From: Paenibacillus timonensis
Lineage (GTDB): Bacteria; Bacillota; Bacilli; Paenibacillales; Paenibacillaceae
Reading direction: 5' to 3'
Assembly (NCBI RefSeq): GCF_022427145.1
Contig: NZ_JAKSXN010000005.1
Coordinates: 1 to 64,000 of the forward strand
DNA: 64,000 bases
The notes beneath the pieces are model-generated. The model was not told the DNA's origin. It saw nothing but the letters and a program-made list of their open reading frames with translations, and searched no databases. Below are positions 41,960 through 50,802 of this stretch, in pieces (positions within the stretch are counted from its first letter, which is position 1; every line of letters begins with the position of its first letter). The translations under genes were made by a program, and so were the position numbers.

Positions 41960-44900
41960 ATGAGTAAACCAAGCCTGCTCGAAAGAATGAAAGAACGAAT
42001 ATTAATCCTCGATGGCGCCATGGGCACCATGATTCAGCAGGAAAACCTGTCTCCGGCCGACTTCGGCGGCGAAGAGCTGGACGGCTGCAACGAAATGCTC
42101 GTGCTCACCCGTCCGGATGTGATTCGCGGCATCCACGAGAAATATCTCGCGGCAGGTGCCGATTTGATCGAAACGAATACGTTTGGCGCGACTTCGGTCG
42201 TGCTGGCTGAATACGATATTCCGCAGAGAGCGCGTGAAATCAATTTGGCTGCGGCCAAGCTGGCGATCGAAGCAGCGGAAAAATACAGTACCCCGGAACA
42301 ACCTCGCTACGTGGTAGGCATACTGGGACCAACGACCAAAACCTTATCCGTGACCGGCGGCGTGACGTTCGACGAATTGACGGCCAGCTATGCCGAGCAA
42401 GCCGCGGCATTGATCGAAGCCGGGGTCGATGCCCTGATGCTGGAGACCTCGCAGGATACGTTAAACGTAAAGGCAGGAAGTATCGGGATCAAACAGGCTT
42501 TCGCCGACACCGGAATCACCTTGCCGCTGATGATTTCCGGCACGATCGAGCCGATGGGTACGACGCTGGCGGGTCAAAACATCGAAGCTTTCTATATTTC
42601 GCTGGAGCATTTGAATCCGATCTCCATTGGCCTGAACTGCGCAACCGGGCCGGAGTTCATGCGCGATCATATTCGCACTTTGTCGGGTCTCGCGAAAGCG
42701 GCGGTCAGCTGTCACCCCAACGCAGGTCTGCCGGATGAAAACGGCATTTACCACGAGTCCCCGGATTCACTCGCCCAGAAAATGTCCGCCTTTGCCGAAC
42801 AGGGTTGGCTGAACATCGCCGGCGGCTGCTGCGGAACGACGCCTGCCCATATCGCCGCGTTAGCGAACACGCTGAAGGATTATCGTCCTCGCGAGCTGAC
42901 GGGCAGCCACCTGCCGGCGCTTTCCGGCATCGAGCCGGTCTATATCGAATCGGCCAACCGTCCTTATTTGGTCGGAGAGCGAACGAATGTTCTGGGGTCG
43001 CGCAAATTTAAGCGGCTGATCGTGGAAGGCAAATACGAAGAAGCTTCGGAAATTGCCCGGGCTCAAGTGAAGAACGGGGCGCAGGTCGTCGATGTCTGCG
43101 TGCAGGACCCGGACCGCGATGAAGCGGAGGATATCGAGAGGTTCCTTGAGCTGGTCGTCAAGAAAGTCAAGGTTCCGCTGATGATCGATACGACCGACCC
43201 GAAGGTGTTGGATTTAGCGCTTCAATATTGCCAAGGCAAATCGATTATTAACTCCATTAATTTAGAGGACGGCGAAGAGAAGTTCGAGCGCGTCACGCCG
43301 CTGATCCATAAGTACGGCGCTGCCGTGGTGGTCGGAACCATCGACGAACGCGGGCAAGCGATCACGCGCGAAGACAAGCTCGAGGTCGCCAAACGTTCGC
43401 ATGACCTGCTCGTTCATAAATATGGTCTGAAATCGGAGGATTTGATTTTCGATCCCCTCGTGTTCCCTGTGGGTACTGGTGATGAGCAATACATCGGATC
43501 GGCCAAGGAAACCATCGAAGGCATCCGCCTGATCAAACAGGCGCTGCCGGAGGTTCATACCGTACTGGGAATCAGCAACGTGTCGTTTGGCCTGCCGGAA
43601 GCCGGCCGGGAAGTATTGAACTCCGTTTTTCTGTATGAGTGTACCAAAGCGGGGCTCGATTACGCGATCGTCAACACGGAGAAGCTGGAGCGTTACGCCA
43701 AAATTCCGGAAGAGGAGCGCCGTCTGGCCGAAGAATTGATCTATCAAACCAATGACCAGACGTTGGCTGCTTTCGTGGCCGCTTTCCGCAACAAGAAGGT
43801 GGAGAAGGTTGAGAAATCCTCCCAGCTCTCGCTGGAGGAGCGTTTGGCTTCGTATGTTGTGGAGGGCACGAAGGAAGGCTTGATTCCCGACCTGGAGGAG
43901 GCTCTAAAGAAATATACCGCGCTCGAAGTCATTAACGGTCCGCTCATGGCAGGAATGGAGGAAGTTGGCCGGTTGTTCAACAACAACGAGCTGATCGTTG
44001 CCGAGGTGCTGCAAAGCGCCGAGGTGATGAAGGCGTCGGTGGCTTACCTTGAACCGTTTATGGAGAAGAACGAAACCAGCGTGAAAGGTAAAATATTGCT
44101 GGCGACCGTAAAGGGCGACGTGCACGATATCGGCAAAAACCTGGTGGAGATCATTCTGTCCAATAACGGTTACCACATCGTCAATTTGGGCATAAAAGTA
44201 CCACCGGAGCGCATTATCGAGGCGTATCGGGAGGAGAAGGCGGACGCGATCGGCCTTTCCGGCCTGCTGGTGAAATCGGCGCAGCAAATGGTGACGACGG
44301 CCCAAGACTTGCGGAATGCGGGGATCGACGTGCCGATCCTGGTAGGAGGGGCAGCCCTTACCCGGAAGTTTACCAAAACGCGGATCCGGCCGGAGTACGA
44401 AGGGATGGTCATTTACGCCAAAGATGCGATGGACGGCCTCGATTTGGCCAACAAGCTGATGGATCCGGCTGCCCGGGAGCAAATGCGCCTTGAAATGGAA
44501 GCGGAAAAGGAAACCGATCAAGCCGTGGCCGTTGCTGAACCGCTGCCGGAACTGACACGTGTGGAGCGGTCGAAGATTTCGGCGGATGCGCCGGTGTATC
44601 TTCCGCCCGATCTGGAGCGGCATGTGCTACGCGATTATCCGATCGGTCATATCACGCCATATATCAACATGCAAATGCTGCTCGGTCACCATCTCGGGTT
44701 GCGCGGATCGGTGGAGCAGCAGCTGGCGGCGGGCGAAGCGAAGGCGGTGCAGCTGAAGGATACGGTCGATCAAATCCTGCTAGAAGCGGTTACGGACGGC
44801 ATCATCCGCACGCAGGCGATGTACCGGTTCTTCCCGGCACAATCGTCCGGCAACGATATTCTAGTCTACGATCCGGCCGAACCCGGCAAGGTATTGAAGC

Positions 44901-45403
44901 GGTTCAGTTTTCCTCGGCAAAAAGTCGAGCCATACCTGTGCTTGGCGGATTTTTTGAAATCCGTGGACAGCGGGCAAATGGATTACGTTGGCTTCTTGGT
45001 CGTTACGGCCGGCCAGGGTGTCCGGGATTTATCCGAGAAGTGGAAAGAACAAGGCGATTATCTGCGTTCCCATGTGCTGCAGGCGGTAGCGCTGGAGTTG
45101 GCGGAGGCGTTGGCGGAACGGGTACACCATATCATGCGGGATACTTGGGGCTTCCCGGATCCGGCGAACATGACGATGAAGCAGCGTCACGGAGCGCGTT
45201 ACCAAGGGATTCGCGTGTCGTTCGGCTATCCGGCCTGCCCGGACCTCGAGGACCAGCAGCTGCTATTCGACCTGATGCAGCCGGAGGACATCGGCATCAC
45301 CTTAACGGAAGGCTTTATGATGGAGCCGGAAGCTTCCGTCTCGGCAATGGTTTTTGCTCACCCTGAAGCGCAATATTTCAACGTGGACAAAGCCGGGAGT
45401 TGA
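41960..45403 (+). CDS. metH: cobalamin-dependent methionine synthase MetH
   Basis: Methyl transfer from methyltetrahydrofolate to homocysteine through B12. 1147 residues with all four modules: homocysteine-binding domain with Cys ligands in GLNCATG (about 224) and GGCCGTTPAH (about 288-289), pterin-binding domain from about 340, cap and B12 domain with GDVHDIGKNLV (His ligand, about 720), and the reactivation domain with RGIRVSFGYPACP-like block near the C-terminus (YQGIRVSFGYPACPD). ATG 41960 is 9 bases after GGGAGG; ATG 41954 is too close. No SAM or cobalamin riboswitch is visible upstream. Confidence 0.97.
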   Translation: MSKPSLLERMKERILILDGAMGTMIQQENLSPADFGGEELDGCNEMLVLTRPDVIRGIHEKYLAAGADLIETNTFGATSVVLAEYDIPQRAREINLAAAKLAIEAAEKYSTPEQPRYVVGILGPTTKTLSVTGGVTFDELTASYAEQAAALIEAGVDALMLETSQDTLNVKAGSIGIKQAFADTGITLPLMISGTIEPMGTTLAGQNIEAFYISLEHLNPISIGLNCATGPEFMRDHIRTLSGLAKAAVSCHPNAGLPDENGIYHESPDSLAQKMSAFAEQGWLNIAGGCCGTTPAHIAALANTLKDYRPRELTGSHLPALSGIEPVYIESANRPYLVGERTNVLGSRKFKRLIVEGKYEEASEIARAQVKNGAQVVDVCVQDPDRDEAEDIERFLELVVKKVKVPLMIDTTDPKVLDLALQYCQGKSIINSINLEDGEEKFERVTPLIHKYGAAVVVGTIDERGQAITREDKLEVAKRSHDLLVHKYGLKSEDLIFDPLVFPVGTGDEQYIGSAKETIEGIRLIKQALPEVHTVLGISNVSFGLPEAGREVLNSVFLYECTKAGLDYAIVNTEKLERYAKIPEEERRLAEELIYQTNDQTLAAFVAAFRNKKVEKVEKSSQLSLEERLASYVVEGTKEGLIPDLEEALKKYTALEVINGPLMAGMEEVGRLFNNNELIVAEVLQSAEVMKASVAYLEPFMEKNETSVKGKILLATVKGDVHDIGKNLVEIILSNNGYHIVNLGIKVPPERIIEAYREEKADAIGLSGLLVKSAQQMVTTAQDLRNAGIDVPILVGGAALTRKFTKTRIRPEYEGMVIYAKDAMDGLDLANKLMDPAAREQMRLEMEAEKETDQAVAVAEPLPELTRVERSKISADAPVYLPPDLERHVLRDYPIGHITPYINMQMLLGHHLGLRGSVEQQLAAGEAKAVQLKDTVDQILLEAVTDGIIRTQAMYRFFPAQSSGNDILVYDPAEPGKVLKRFSFPRQKVEPYLCLADFLKSVDSGQMDYVGFLVVTAGQGVRDLSEKWKEQGDYLRSHVLQAVALELAEALAERVHHIMRDTWGFPDPANMTMKQRHGARYQGIRVSFGYPACPDLEDQQLLFDLMQPEDIGITLTEGFMMEPEASVSAMVFAHPEAQYFNVDKAGS

Positions 45404-45424
45404 TCCCGCAAAGCAGATCCTTGG

Positions 45425-45451
45425 AAAACCCTCCGAACTTCGGAGGGTTTT
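45425..45451 (+). terminator. intrinsic terminator after metH
   Basis: AAAACCCTCCG (45425-45435) and CGGAGGGTTTT (45441-45451) form a perfect 11-bp stem around AACTT. Confidence 0.88.
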
Positions 45452-45499
45452 GGCAATCTGTCCGTGAAGCGAACAATTTTAGGTAAAGGACGAAATGGG

Positions 45500-46438
45500 A
45501 TGGAACTATATTTTTTAGGAACGAATGCGGGGGTCCCTTCCTTGGAACGGAACGTGACCTCGGTTGCTCTACGTCTCCTGGAGGAGCGCCGATCGCTCTG
45601 GCTGTTCGATTGCGGCGAGGGCACCCAGCATCAAATCCTGCGTTCGCCGCTGAAACTAAGCAAATTGGAATCCATATTTATTACCCATCTGCATGGGGAT
45701 CATTTATTCGGCCTGCCCGGGCTGATTTCGAGCCGTGCCTATCAGGGCGGGGACACGCCCTTGGTCATTTACGGCCCAAAAGGCCTGAAGAAATTCATAG
45801 AGACGTCGCTATCGCTTAGCGAATCGCGGATTAACTATAAACTGGAGATCGTGGAGCATCAGGGCGGAGTCGTATTCGAGGACGATTCGTTTCGGGTCGA
45901 AGCGGCACTGCTGGAACACCGGATCGACAGTTATGGCTACCGGGTGATCGAAAAAGATCTGCCGGGCAAGCTGGACGCCGCCGTGCTGGAGCGGTACGGC
46001 ATCCGTCCAGGCCCGTTGTACGGCAAACTCAAACGCGGAGAAAGCGTAGTAGCTCCGAACGGCGAGACGCTGCATGCAAAAGATGTGCTTGGAGAGCCTA
46101 AAGCCGGGAGGATCGTGACCATTCTCGGCGATACGCGCCCGTGTCCGACGGTCATCCCTTTGGCGCAGGACGCCGACATGCTAGTGCATGAGGCGACCTT
46201 TTTGCATGAGTTGGCGAAAACCGCACACGATTACCATCACAGCACGGCTAAGCAAGCAGCGGAAGCTGCCAAGGAAGCGGGCGCACAGCAGCTTATGCTG
46301 ACTCATTTCAGCTCGCGGTATAAATCGGAAGAGCAGCTCTTGCGGTTGCAGGAAGAAGCCCAGGCGATATTCCCGAACGCGCATCTGGCCCGGGAGCATG
46401 TGCTCTATCCGGTGACGCGGCGTAGCAATCGGAAATAA
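45500..46438 (+). CDS. rnz: ribonuclease Z
   Basis: tRNA 3' endonuclease of the metallo-beta-lactamase fold, 312 residues. MELYFLGTNAGVPSLERN is the usual start; zinc motif HLHGDH at 63-68, then ILGDTRPC and HEATF with the later Asp and His ligands, and LTHFSSRY at the end. ATG 45500 has AAAGGA 9 bases upstream; the upstream GTG frame adds no family sequence. Confidence 0.95.
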   Translation: MELYFLGTNAGVPSLERNVTSVALRLLEERRSLWLFDCGEGTQHQILRSPLKLSKLESIFITHLHGDHLFGLPGLISSRAYQGGDTPLVIYGPKGLKKFIETSLSLSESRINYKLEIVEHQGGVVFEDDSFRVEAALLEHRIDSYGYRVIEKDLPGKLDAAVLERYGIRPGPLYGKLKRGESVVAPNGETLHAKDVLGEPKAGRIVTILGDTRPCPTVIPLAQDADMLVHEATFLHELAKTAHDYHHSTAKQAAEAAKEAGAQQLMLTHFSSRYKSEEQLLRLQEEAQAIFPNAHLAREHVLYPVTRRSNRK

Positions 46439-46637
46439 TTATTTTCCGGGAAAGCGCAGGAACTGACAGGGCGCATCAAAGTTTGGCAAGGGGAAAAGGT
46501 CCTGTTTTTTCACCGTTCGCGATGGTTCGACGCCAAGCAGCGGACGGGGGCTCTTTTTTGACACGGCTCCCAAGCAGGTACGGAAAAATTTGCCTGACCC
46601 CGGGTTTCCTAGGTACAATAAATAGGGGAACGGGTTG

Positions 46638-47456
46638 ATGGAAAGGATGAGGATTTTGCCAAAGGGTTGGAAGGCCTATCTCATTGATTTGGACGGCACG
46701 TTATATCATGGGCCTCGAATGATTCCCGGCGCGGACGGTCTGATCACCGCCTTGCGAGCCAAGCGGATTCCCTTTCTGTTCGTCACCAACAATTCCTCGC
46801 GGACGCCCGAGGAGGTCGCCGCGCATTTGGAGGCGATGGGCATCTCGGCGCGGACGGAGGAGGTCTGTACGTCGGCGGTAGCAGCAGCCAGATATATCGC
46901 GCAGGCACAGCCGGGTTGCAAAGTCGCGGCCATTGGCGAAGCCGGGCTCACGATCGCGCTGAAAGAAGCCGGGTTACAGCTGACCCTGGAAGAACCGGAC
47001 GTGGTGGTCCAAGGCATTGACCGCCAATTTACATACGATACGCTAACCCGGGCTGCCCGCTGGATTCGGGGCGGGGCACGTTATGTGTTGACCAATCCGG
47101 ACTTGTTGTTGCCTTCCCAGGAGGGATTGATGCCGGGGGCGGGAACCCTTTCCGCGGCCATTCAGGCCGCATCGGGCGTGAAACCGACGGTGATCGGCAA
47201 ACCGGCAGCCCCTTTGATGGATTTCGCCATCGCTCGGGTCGGTTTAGAGGCTTCGGAGGTCGCCGTCATTGGGGATAACCTCCATACGGACATCGCTGCA
47301 GGGGTGAATGCCGGCTGCGGTACGATCCTTACGCTAACCGGCGTCACGACGGCCGATAATCTGCCGGACTACGTGAAGTCCTCCGGCGTAGAGGCGGATC
47401 TAGTGTGCCGGGACCTGGATGAGGTCAGGGCGCGGATTTGCGGTTCAGGCGAATGA
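46638..47456 (+). CDS. NagD/YutF-like HAD-IIA phosphatase
   Basis: 272 residues. DLDGTLYHG (motif I), VTNNSSRTP (motif II), GKPAAPLMDFAI with the Lys, and GDNLHTDIAAGVNAG (motif IV) define the HAD-IIA NagD group with its large C2 cap. Substrate unknown; relatives use p-nitrophenyl phosphate and nucleotides. Starts at ATG 46638, or TTG 46635, after AGGGGAACGGG. Confidence 0.9.
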   Translation: MERMRILPKGWKAYLIDLDGTLYHGPRMIPGADGLITALRAKRIPFLFVTNNSSRTPEEVAAHLEAMGISARTEEVCTSAVAAARYIAQAQPGCKVAAIGEAGLTIALKEAGLQLTLEEPDVVVQGIDRQFTYDTLTRAARWIRGGARYVLTNPDLLLPSQEGLMPGAGTLSAAIQAASGVKPTVIGKPAAPLMDFAIARVGLEASEVAVIGDNLHTDIAAGVNAGCGTILTLTGVTTADNLPDYVKSSGVEADLVCRDLDEVRARICGSGE

Positions 47457-47518
47457 CGATGGATGTTGGGTGTTTCATGGGATAATCGAACTTATAAGGA
47501 TGAAGGGAAAGATGTACC

Positions 47519-48337
47519 ATGCCGGAATTGCCGGAGATGGAAAATTATCGCATACAGCTGTCGCAGCACATTTTGGATCTCCCGATTACCGGGGTGACCG
47601 TAGGCCGGGAGAAATCGGTGAATTTGCCGGCGGAGGAGTTTGCCCGCGAACTGACGGGAAGACAGGTGATTTTCATAGAGCGCCGGGGCAAGCATCTGCT
47701 GTTCCATCTGGATAACGGTAAAAGATTGCTGCTTCACTTGATGCTTGGCGGATTGCTTTACCTGGGCTCCAAGGAGGACCGTCCGGACCGCAGCACCCAG
47801 GTTGAAATCACCTTCGGTGAGCATCTGGTGCTGTATTTCATCGGGCTGCGTCTCGGCCATTTGCATCTGCACAGCGCGAAGGAAGCGGAGGAGCTGCTCT
47901 CGCATCTGGGACCGGAGCTTCTGGATCGGCGGATGAACGAGAAGCGATTTACCGAGCTGCTGCGCAAGCGCCGGGGGAGTCTCAAGACGACGCTCGTCAA
48001 TCAGGACGTCATTGCCGGCATCGGCAACTGTTATGCGGACGAAATTGCGTTCGCTGCCGAGCTCCTGCCGATGGCGAAGCTGCAAAATTTGAGCGACGAG
48101 GATTTTTCCCGTCTGTACCAAGCCGTGCGGGATGTGCTAATCGAGGCAACGGAGGCCGGCGGATATATGGAGATGCCGCTGACCCGGGAAGACAAGTTGA
48201 CCGGGGGAGCGAACGAAACCTGCAGGGTGTATGACCGGGAGGGAGAGACCTGTCCGCGCTGCGGCGATCACATCGTGAAAGCGGAAATGAACGGGCGCAA
48301 AGTGTTTTACAGCCCCGGCTGCCAACATGACCGTTAA
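47519..48337 (+). CDS. Fpg/Nei-family DNA glycosylase with atypical zinc finger
   Basis: 272 residues. PELPEME supplies the catalytic N-terminal Pro and Glu of the Fpg/Nei family, which remove oxidised bases and cut at the resulting site; VNQDVIAGIGNCYADEIAF is the helix-two-turn-helix. The C-terminal zinc finger is unusual: CPRCG (Cys 245, 248) is followed by YSPGCQH, so the third Cys is Ser 265 and only Cys 268 remains. A nearby His 270 might replace the ligand. Probably a paralogue rather than the main MutM. It overlaps the endonuclease IV gene by 11 bases. Confidence 0.88.
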   Translation: MPELPEMENYRIQLSQHILDLPITGVTVGREKSVNLPAEEFARELTGRQVIFIERRGKHLLFHLDNGKRLLLHLMLGGLLYLGSKEDRPDRSTQVEITFGEHLVLYFIGLRLGHLHLHSAKEAEELLSHLGPELLDRRMNEKRFTELLRKRRGSLKTTLVNQDVIAGIGNCYADEIAFAAELLPMAKLQNLSDEDFSRLYQAVRDVLIEATEAGGYMEMPLTREDKLTGGANETCRVYDREGETCPRCGDHIVKAEMNGRKVFYSPGCQHDR

Positions 48338-49181
48338 GGTGAAGGTTGGGGGACATTTGAGCATACGTGGCGGCTTCTATGGCGCTGCCAAGGCCGCGCT
48401 GCAACTGGGGGCCGGCGCTTTTCAGTATTTTCCGAAAAATCCGCGGAGCCTCACGGTGAAAAGCTTTGATCCGCGGGACGCGGAGCAATGCCGAACGCTG
48501 TGCCAAGAGCACGGCTTGGTCTCGATCGCGCATACGCCTTATCCTAGCAATCTCGCCACGGGCAAGGATGCGGACGCGGTTGCCTATCAACGAGTGGTGG
48601 AATCGCTGCGCAATGATCTTGAAATCGCCGAAGCGTGCGGCTCCGTTGGGATCGTTGTACATTTTGGCACATTTAAGTCAGGAAACCCCTTACAAGGATA
48701 TCAAAATATTATACAATGTATTAATGATGTGCTCTCCGGCTGGCGAGGCTCGGCAAAACTGCTGATCGAGAACCAAGCCGGCGATCACGGCGACATGGGG
48801 ATGACGATCGAGGAGCTGGTCCAGATTCGTAACCTTTGCCGGGATTCGGAGCACATCGGCTTTTGTCTCGATACCTGCCATGCTTTTGGGGCGGGAATGT
48901 GGCGAGGCGAAGGAGACGAGAGCTTTGCGGCCAAGGCCGAGGAGCTCAAATTCTGGGACGGATTATGCGCCGTCCATCTGAACGATTCAAAATACCCGGT
49001 ATTATCGCGCAAAGACCGTCACGCCCGAGTTGGCCATGGCCATATCGGCGAAGCCGGTTTTCGCTGGCTGCTGCGGATCGACGCGATTCAGAGATCCCCG
49101 CTTATTTTTGAGAGCGAAACCGGGGAAGATGGGACCTACAGAGAGGATATGGAGCGAGTGAGACGGTGGGCGGAGACCTGA
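48327..49181 (+). CDS. nfo: endonuclease IV (AP endonuclease)
   Basis: 284 residues, TIM barrel with three-metal centre. Visible ligand motifs: GGHLSIRGG, HFGTF, IENQAG, LDTCHAFGAG, HLNDSK and the HARVGHGHIG block. It cuts the DNA backbone at abasic sites and at 3'-blocked ends left by glycosylase/lyases. It starts inside the 3' end of the glycosylase gene, so the two base-excision steps are translationally coupled. Confidence 0.93.
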   Translation: MTVKVKVGGHLSIRGGFYGAAKAALQLGAGAFQYFPKNPRSLTVKSFDPRDAEQCRTLCQEHGLVSIAHTPYPSNLATGKDADAVAYQRVVESLRNDLEIAEACGSVGIVVHFGTFKSGNPLQGYQNIIQCINDVLSGWRGSAKLLIENQAGDHGDMGMTIEELVQIRNLCRDSEHIGFCLDTCHAFGAGMWRGEGDESFAAKAEELKFWDGLCAVHLNDSKYPVLSRKDRHARVGHGHIGEAGFRWLLRIDAIQRSPLIFESETGEDGTYREDMERVRRWAET

Positions 49182-49242
49182 AGACTGAACAGGTATACAG
49201 GCTCCGTTTGGAGCGAAATACCGCGGGAAAGGAAGAACACAA

Positions 49243-50622
49243 TTGATTCATGTATATATGGACGATTTTCGCCGATGTCCGCAGGGATTTACGTTAGCGC
49301 GCACCGTCGAGGAGTGTCTGGAGCTGCTTCGCTTGACGGAAGTAGACATTTTATCGCTGGATTACGATATGGGGCCGGATGAACCTACCGGTACGGAAAT
49401 GGCGGCCGCCATGGTTCGGGAAGGGCTTTTTCCGCGGGAAATTTATCTTCATACCTCGAGCATCACCGGGAAAAAAAGCATGTACGAAATCCTCTATCAA
49501 GGCTTGCCGGAGCAGGTACAGCTGCATAATGGCCCGATTCCATTCGAAAGGCTGGAGGAGATTGCCCGGAACTGCAAGGTTCCGCCCCATTCGAAATGGA
49601 TTTGCACGGCCAATCACGGCTTTGCGCCTTATGCCCAGGAGGAGCTGCGCCGCATGTTCGGCAGCGTAAAGAGCACGATGTTGGTTCCCGGCGAAGTCTT
49701 CGCGGCTTCGCTGCAGGCGATGCCCGAAGACGTGCAGCACCGGCTGCGTCAGGCTCCACCGGTTTTTCTGCGGCATACGTTCCTGGTCGATTGGGAATGG
49801 TGCCCGGGGGAAGCCGAAGAGTCGAAGCCGGAGCATTGGCTGGAACCGCTGCGGAAGTATTTGATGGCCGATTTCCGGCTCCCGGGAGCTAAAATTGCCG
49901 TACAGGCACGGAAATCGGATGACGGGTTATGGGCCGGGACGGCATCGGAGCTGAAGGATCGCCTGCAGGAAGAGCTGCAGGATGTCTCCGTCGGGGAATT
50001 CGTGGTGCGGGATGCCGATTGGGTCATCTCCGTGTTTGCGGGTCAGGACCGGATTTACGCCGGGGTGGCGCATCCGCAGGATAACCTCTCCGATTGGAAC
50101 GGCGGCGCCATCCGCTTTCGCAAGGAAGAGGGTCAGATTTCCCGGGCGAAATTCAAGCTGCTGGAGGCCGAAGCGGCTTTCGGCATCCCGTTCGAATCGT
50201 TCCGCGAAGCGCTGGATATCGGCGCGGCTCCGGGAGGCTGGACTTCGTTCCTGTTGGAACGCGGTCTAAGCGTTACCGCGGTGGATACGGCGAAGCTGCA
50301 TCCGTCGTTGCTGTCTTCGCCGAAGCTGACGTTTTTGCAGCGCAATGCGAACCGTGTGAAGTTCAAGGAGAATCAATTTGATCTGCTGGTTTGCGACATG
50401 AGCTGGAGCCCGAAATTGACGGCAAGGCTCGTAACGGATCTCCTGTACGCACTGGTCCCGGGAGGAACGGCGATCGTGACGGTGAAGCTGCTGACCAAGA
50501 AACCGATGGCGCTGATTCAAGAGGTCACCGAGGTGTTTCAGGAAGCCCGTCTTCAAGTACAGCGGGCGAAACAGCTGTTTCATAACCGCGATGAAATCAC
50601 GCTCTATATGATTAAGTATTAA
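49243..50622 (+). CDS. cREC receiver-like domain fused to RlmM/RrmJ-type 2'-O-methyltransferase
   Basis: 459 residues in one open frame. Residues 1 to about 105 (IHVYMDDFRRCPQGFTLART, ILSLDYDMG) match cREC, the cyclic-phosphate-processing receiver domain. From about 120 (WICTANHGFAPYAQEEL) begins a THUMP-like region, then a RrmJ/RlmM methyltransferase: RAKFKLLEAEAAFGI (first Lys), DIGAAPGGWTS (SAM site, about 326), CDMSW (Asp), VTVKLL (Lys) and HNRDEITLYM (Glu), so the K-D-K-E catalytic tetrad is complete. It should 2'-O-methylate RNA. The start is TTG 49243, with AAAGGAAG upstream; starting later would lose the first cREC strand. Confidence 0.85.
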   Translation: MIHVYMDDFRRCPQGFTLARTVEECLELLRLTEVDILSLDYDMGPDEPTGTEMAAAMVREGLFPREIYLHTSSITGKKSMYEILYQGLPEQVQLHNGPIPFERLEEIARNCKVPPHSKWICTANHGFAPYAQEELRRMFGSVKSTMLVPGEVFAASLQAMPEDVQHRLRQAPPVFLRHTFLVDWEWCPGEAEESKPEHWLEPLRKYLMADFRLPGAKIAVQARKSDDGLWAGTASELKDRLQEELQDVSVGEFVVRDADWVISVFAGQDRIYAGVAHPQDNLSDWNGGAIRFRKEEGQISRAKFKLLEAEAAFGIPFESFREALDIGAAPGGWTSFLLERGLSVTAVDTAKLHPSLLSSPKLTFLQRNANRVKFKENQFDLLVCDMSWSPKLTARLVTDLLYALVPGGTAIVTVKLLTKKPMALIQEVTEVFQEARLQVQRAKQLFHNRDEITLYMIKY

Positions 50623-50653
50623 CGGCGTGAATGAATTGCTTTGAAAAAAATGC

Positions 50654-50682
50654 TTTACATTTGGCGCCAGCCGTCCTATACT
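50654..50682 (+). promoter_or_regulatory. sigma-A promoter of the Tad-like operon
   Basis: TTTACA (50654-50659), 17 bases, TATACT (50677-50682): near consensus with ideal spacing, 120 bases before the kinase start. Confidence 0.72.
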
Positions 50683-50710
50683 GATTCCAAAATTATACAA
50701 TGACCGCAAT

Positions 50711-50781
50711 AGGGAAAGCATCCCCAGTCATTTACGCTTGGCCGATCGGCCGAGGTAATGACGGGAAGCTTTCCCTTTTTT
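50711..50781 (+). terminator. leader terminator (possible attenuator) before the kinase gene
   Basis: AGGGAAAGC (50711-50719) pairs with GCTTTCCCT (50768-50776), with inner arms GTCATTTAC/GTAATGAC and GGCC-GATC-GGCC, followed by TTTTT. It lies between the promoter and the ribosome site of the first gene, so most transcripts would stop here unless read-through is controlled. Confidence 0.75.
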
Positions 50782-50802
50782 GCGTTCAGGAAAGGAGGAG
50801 TC

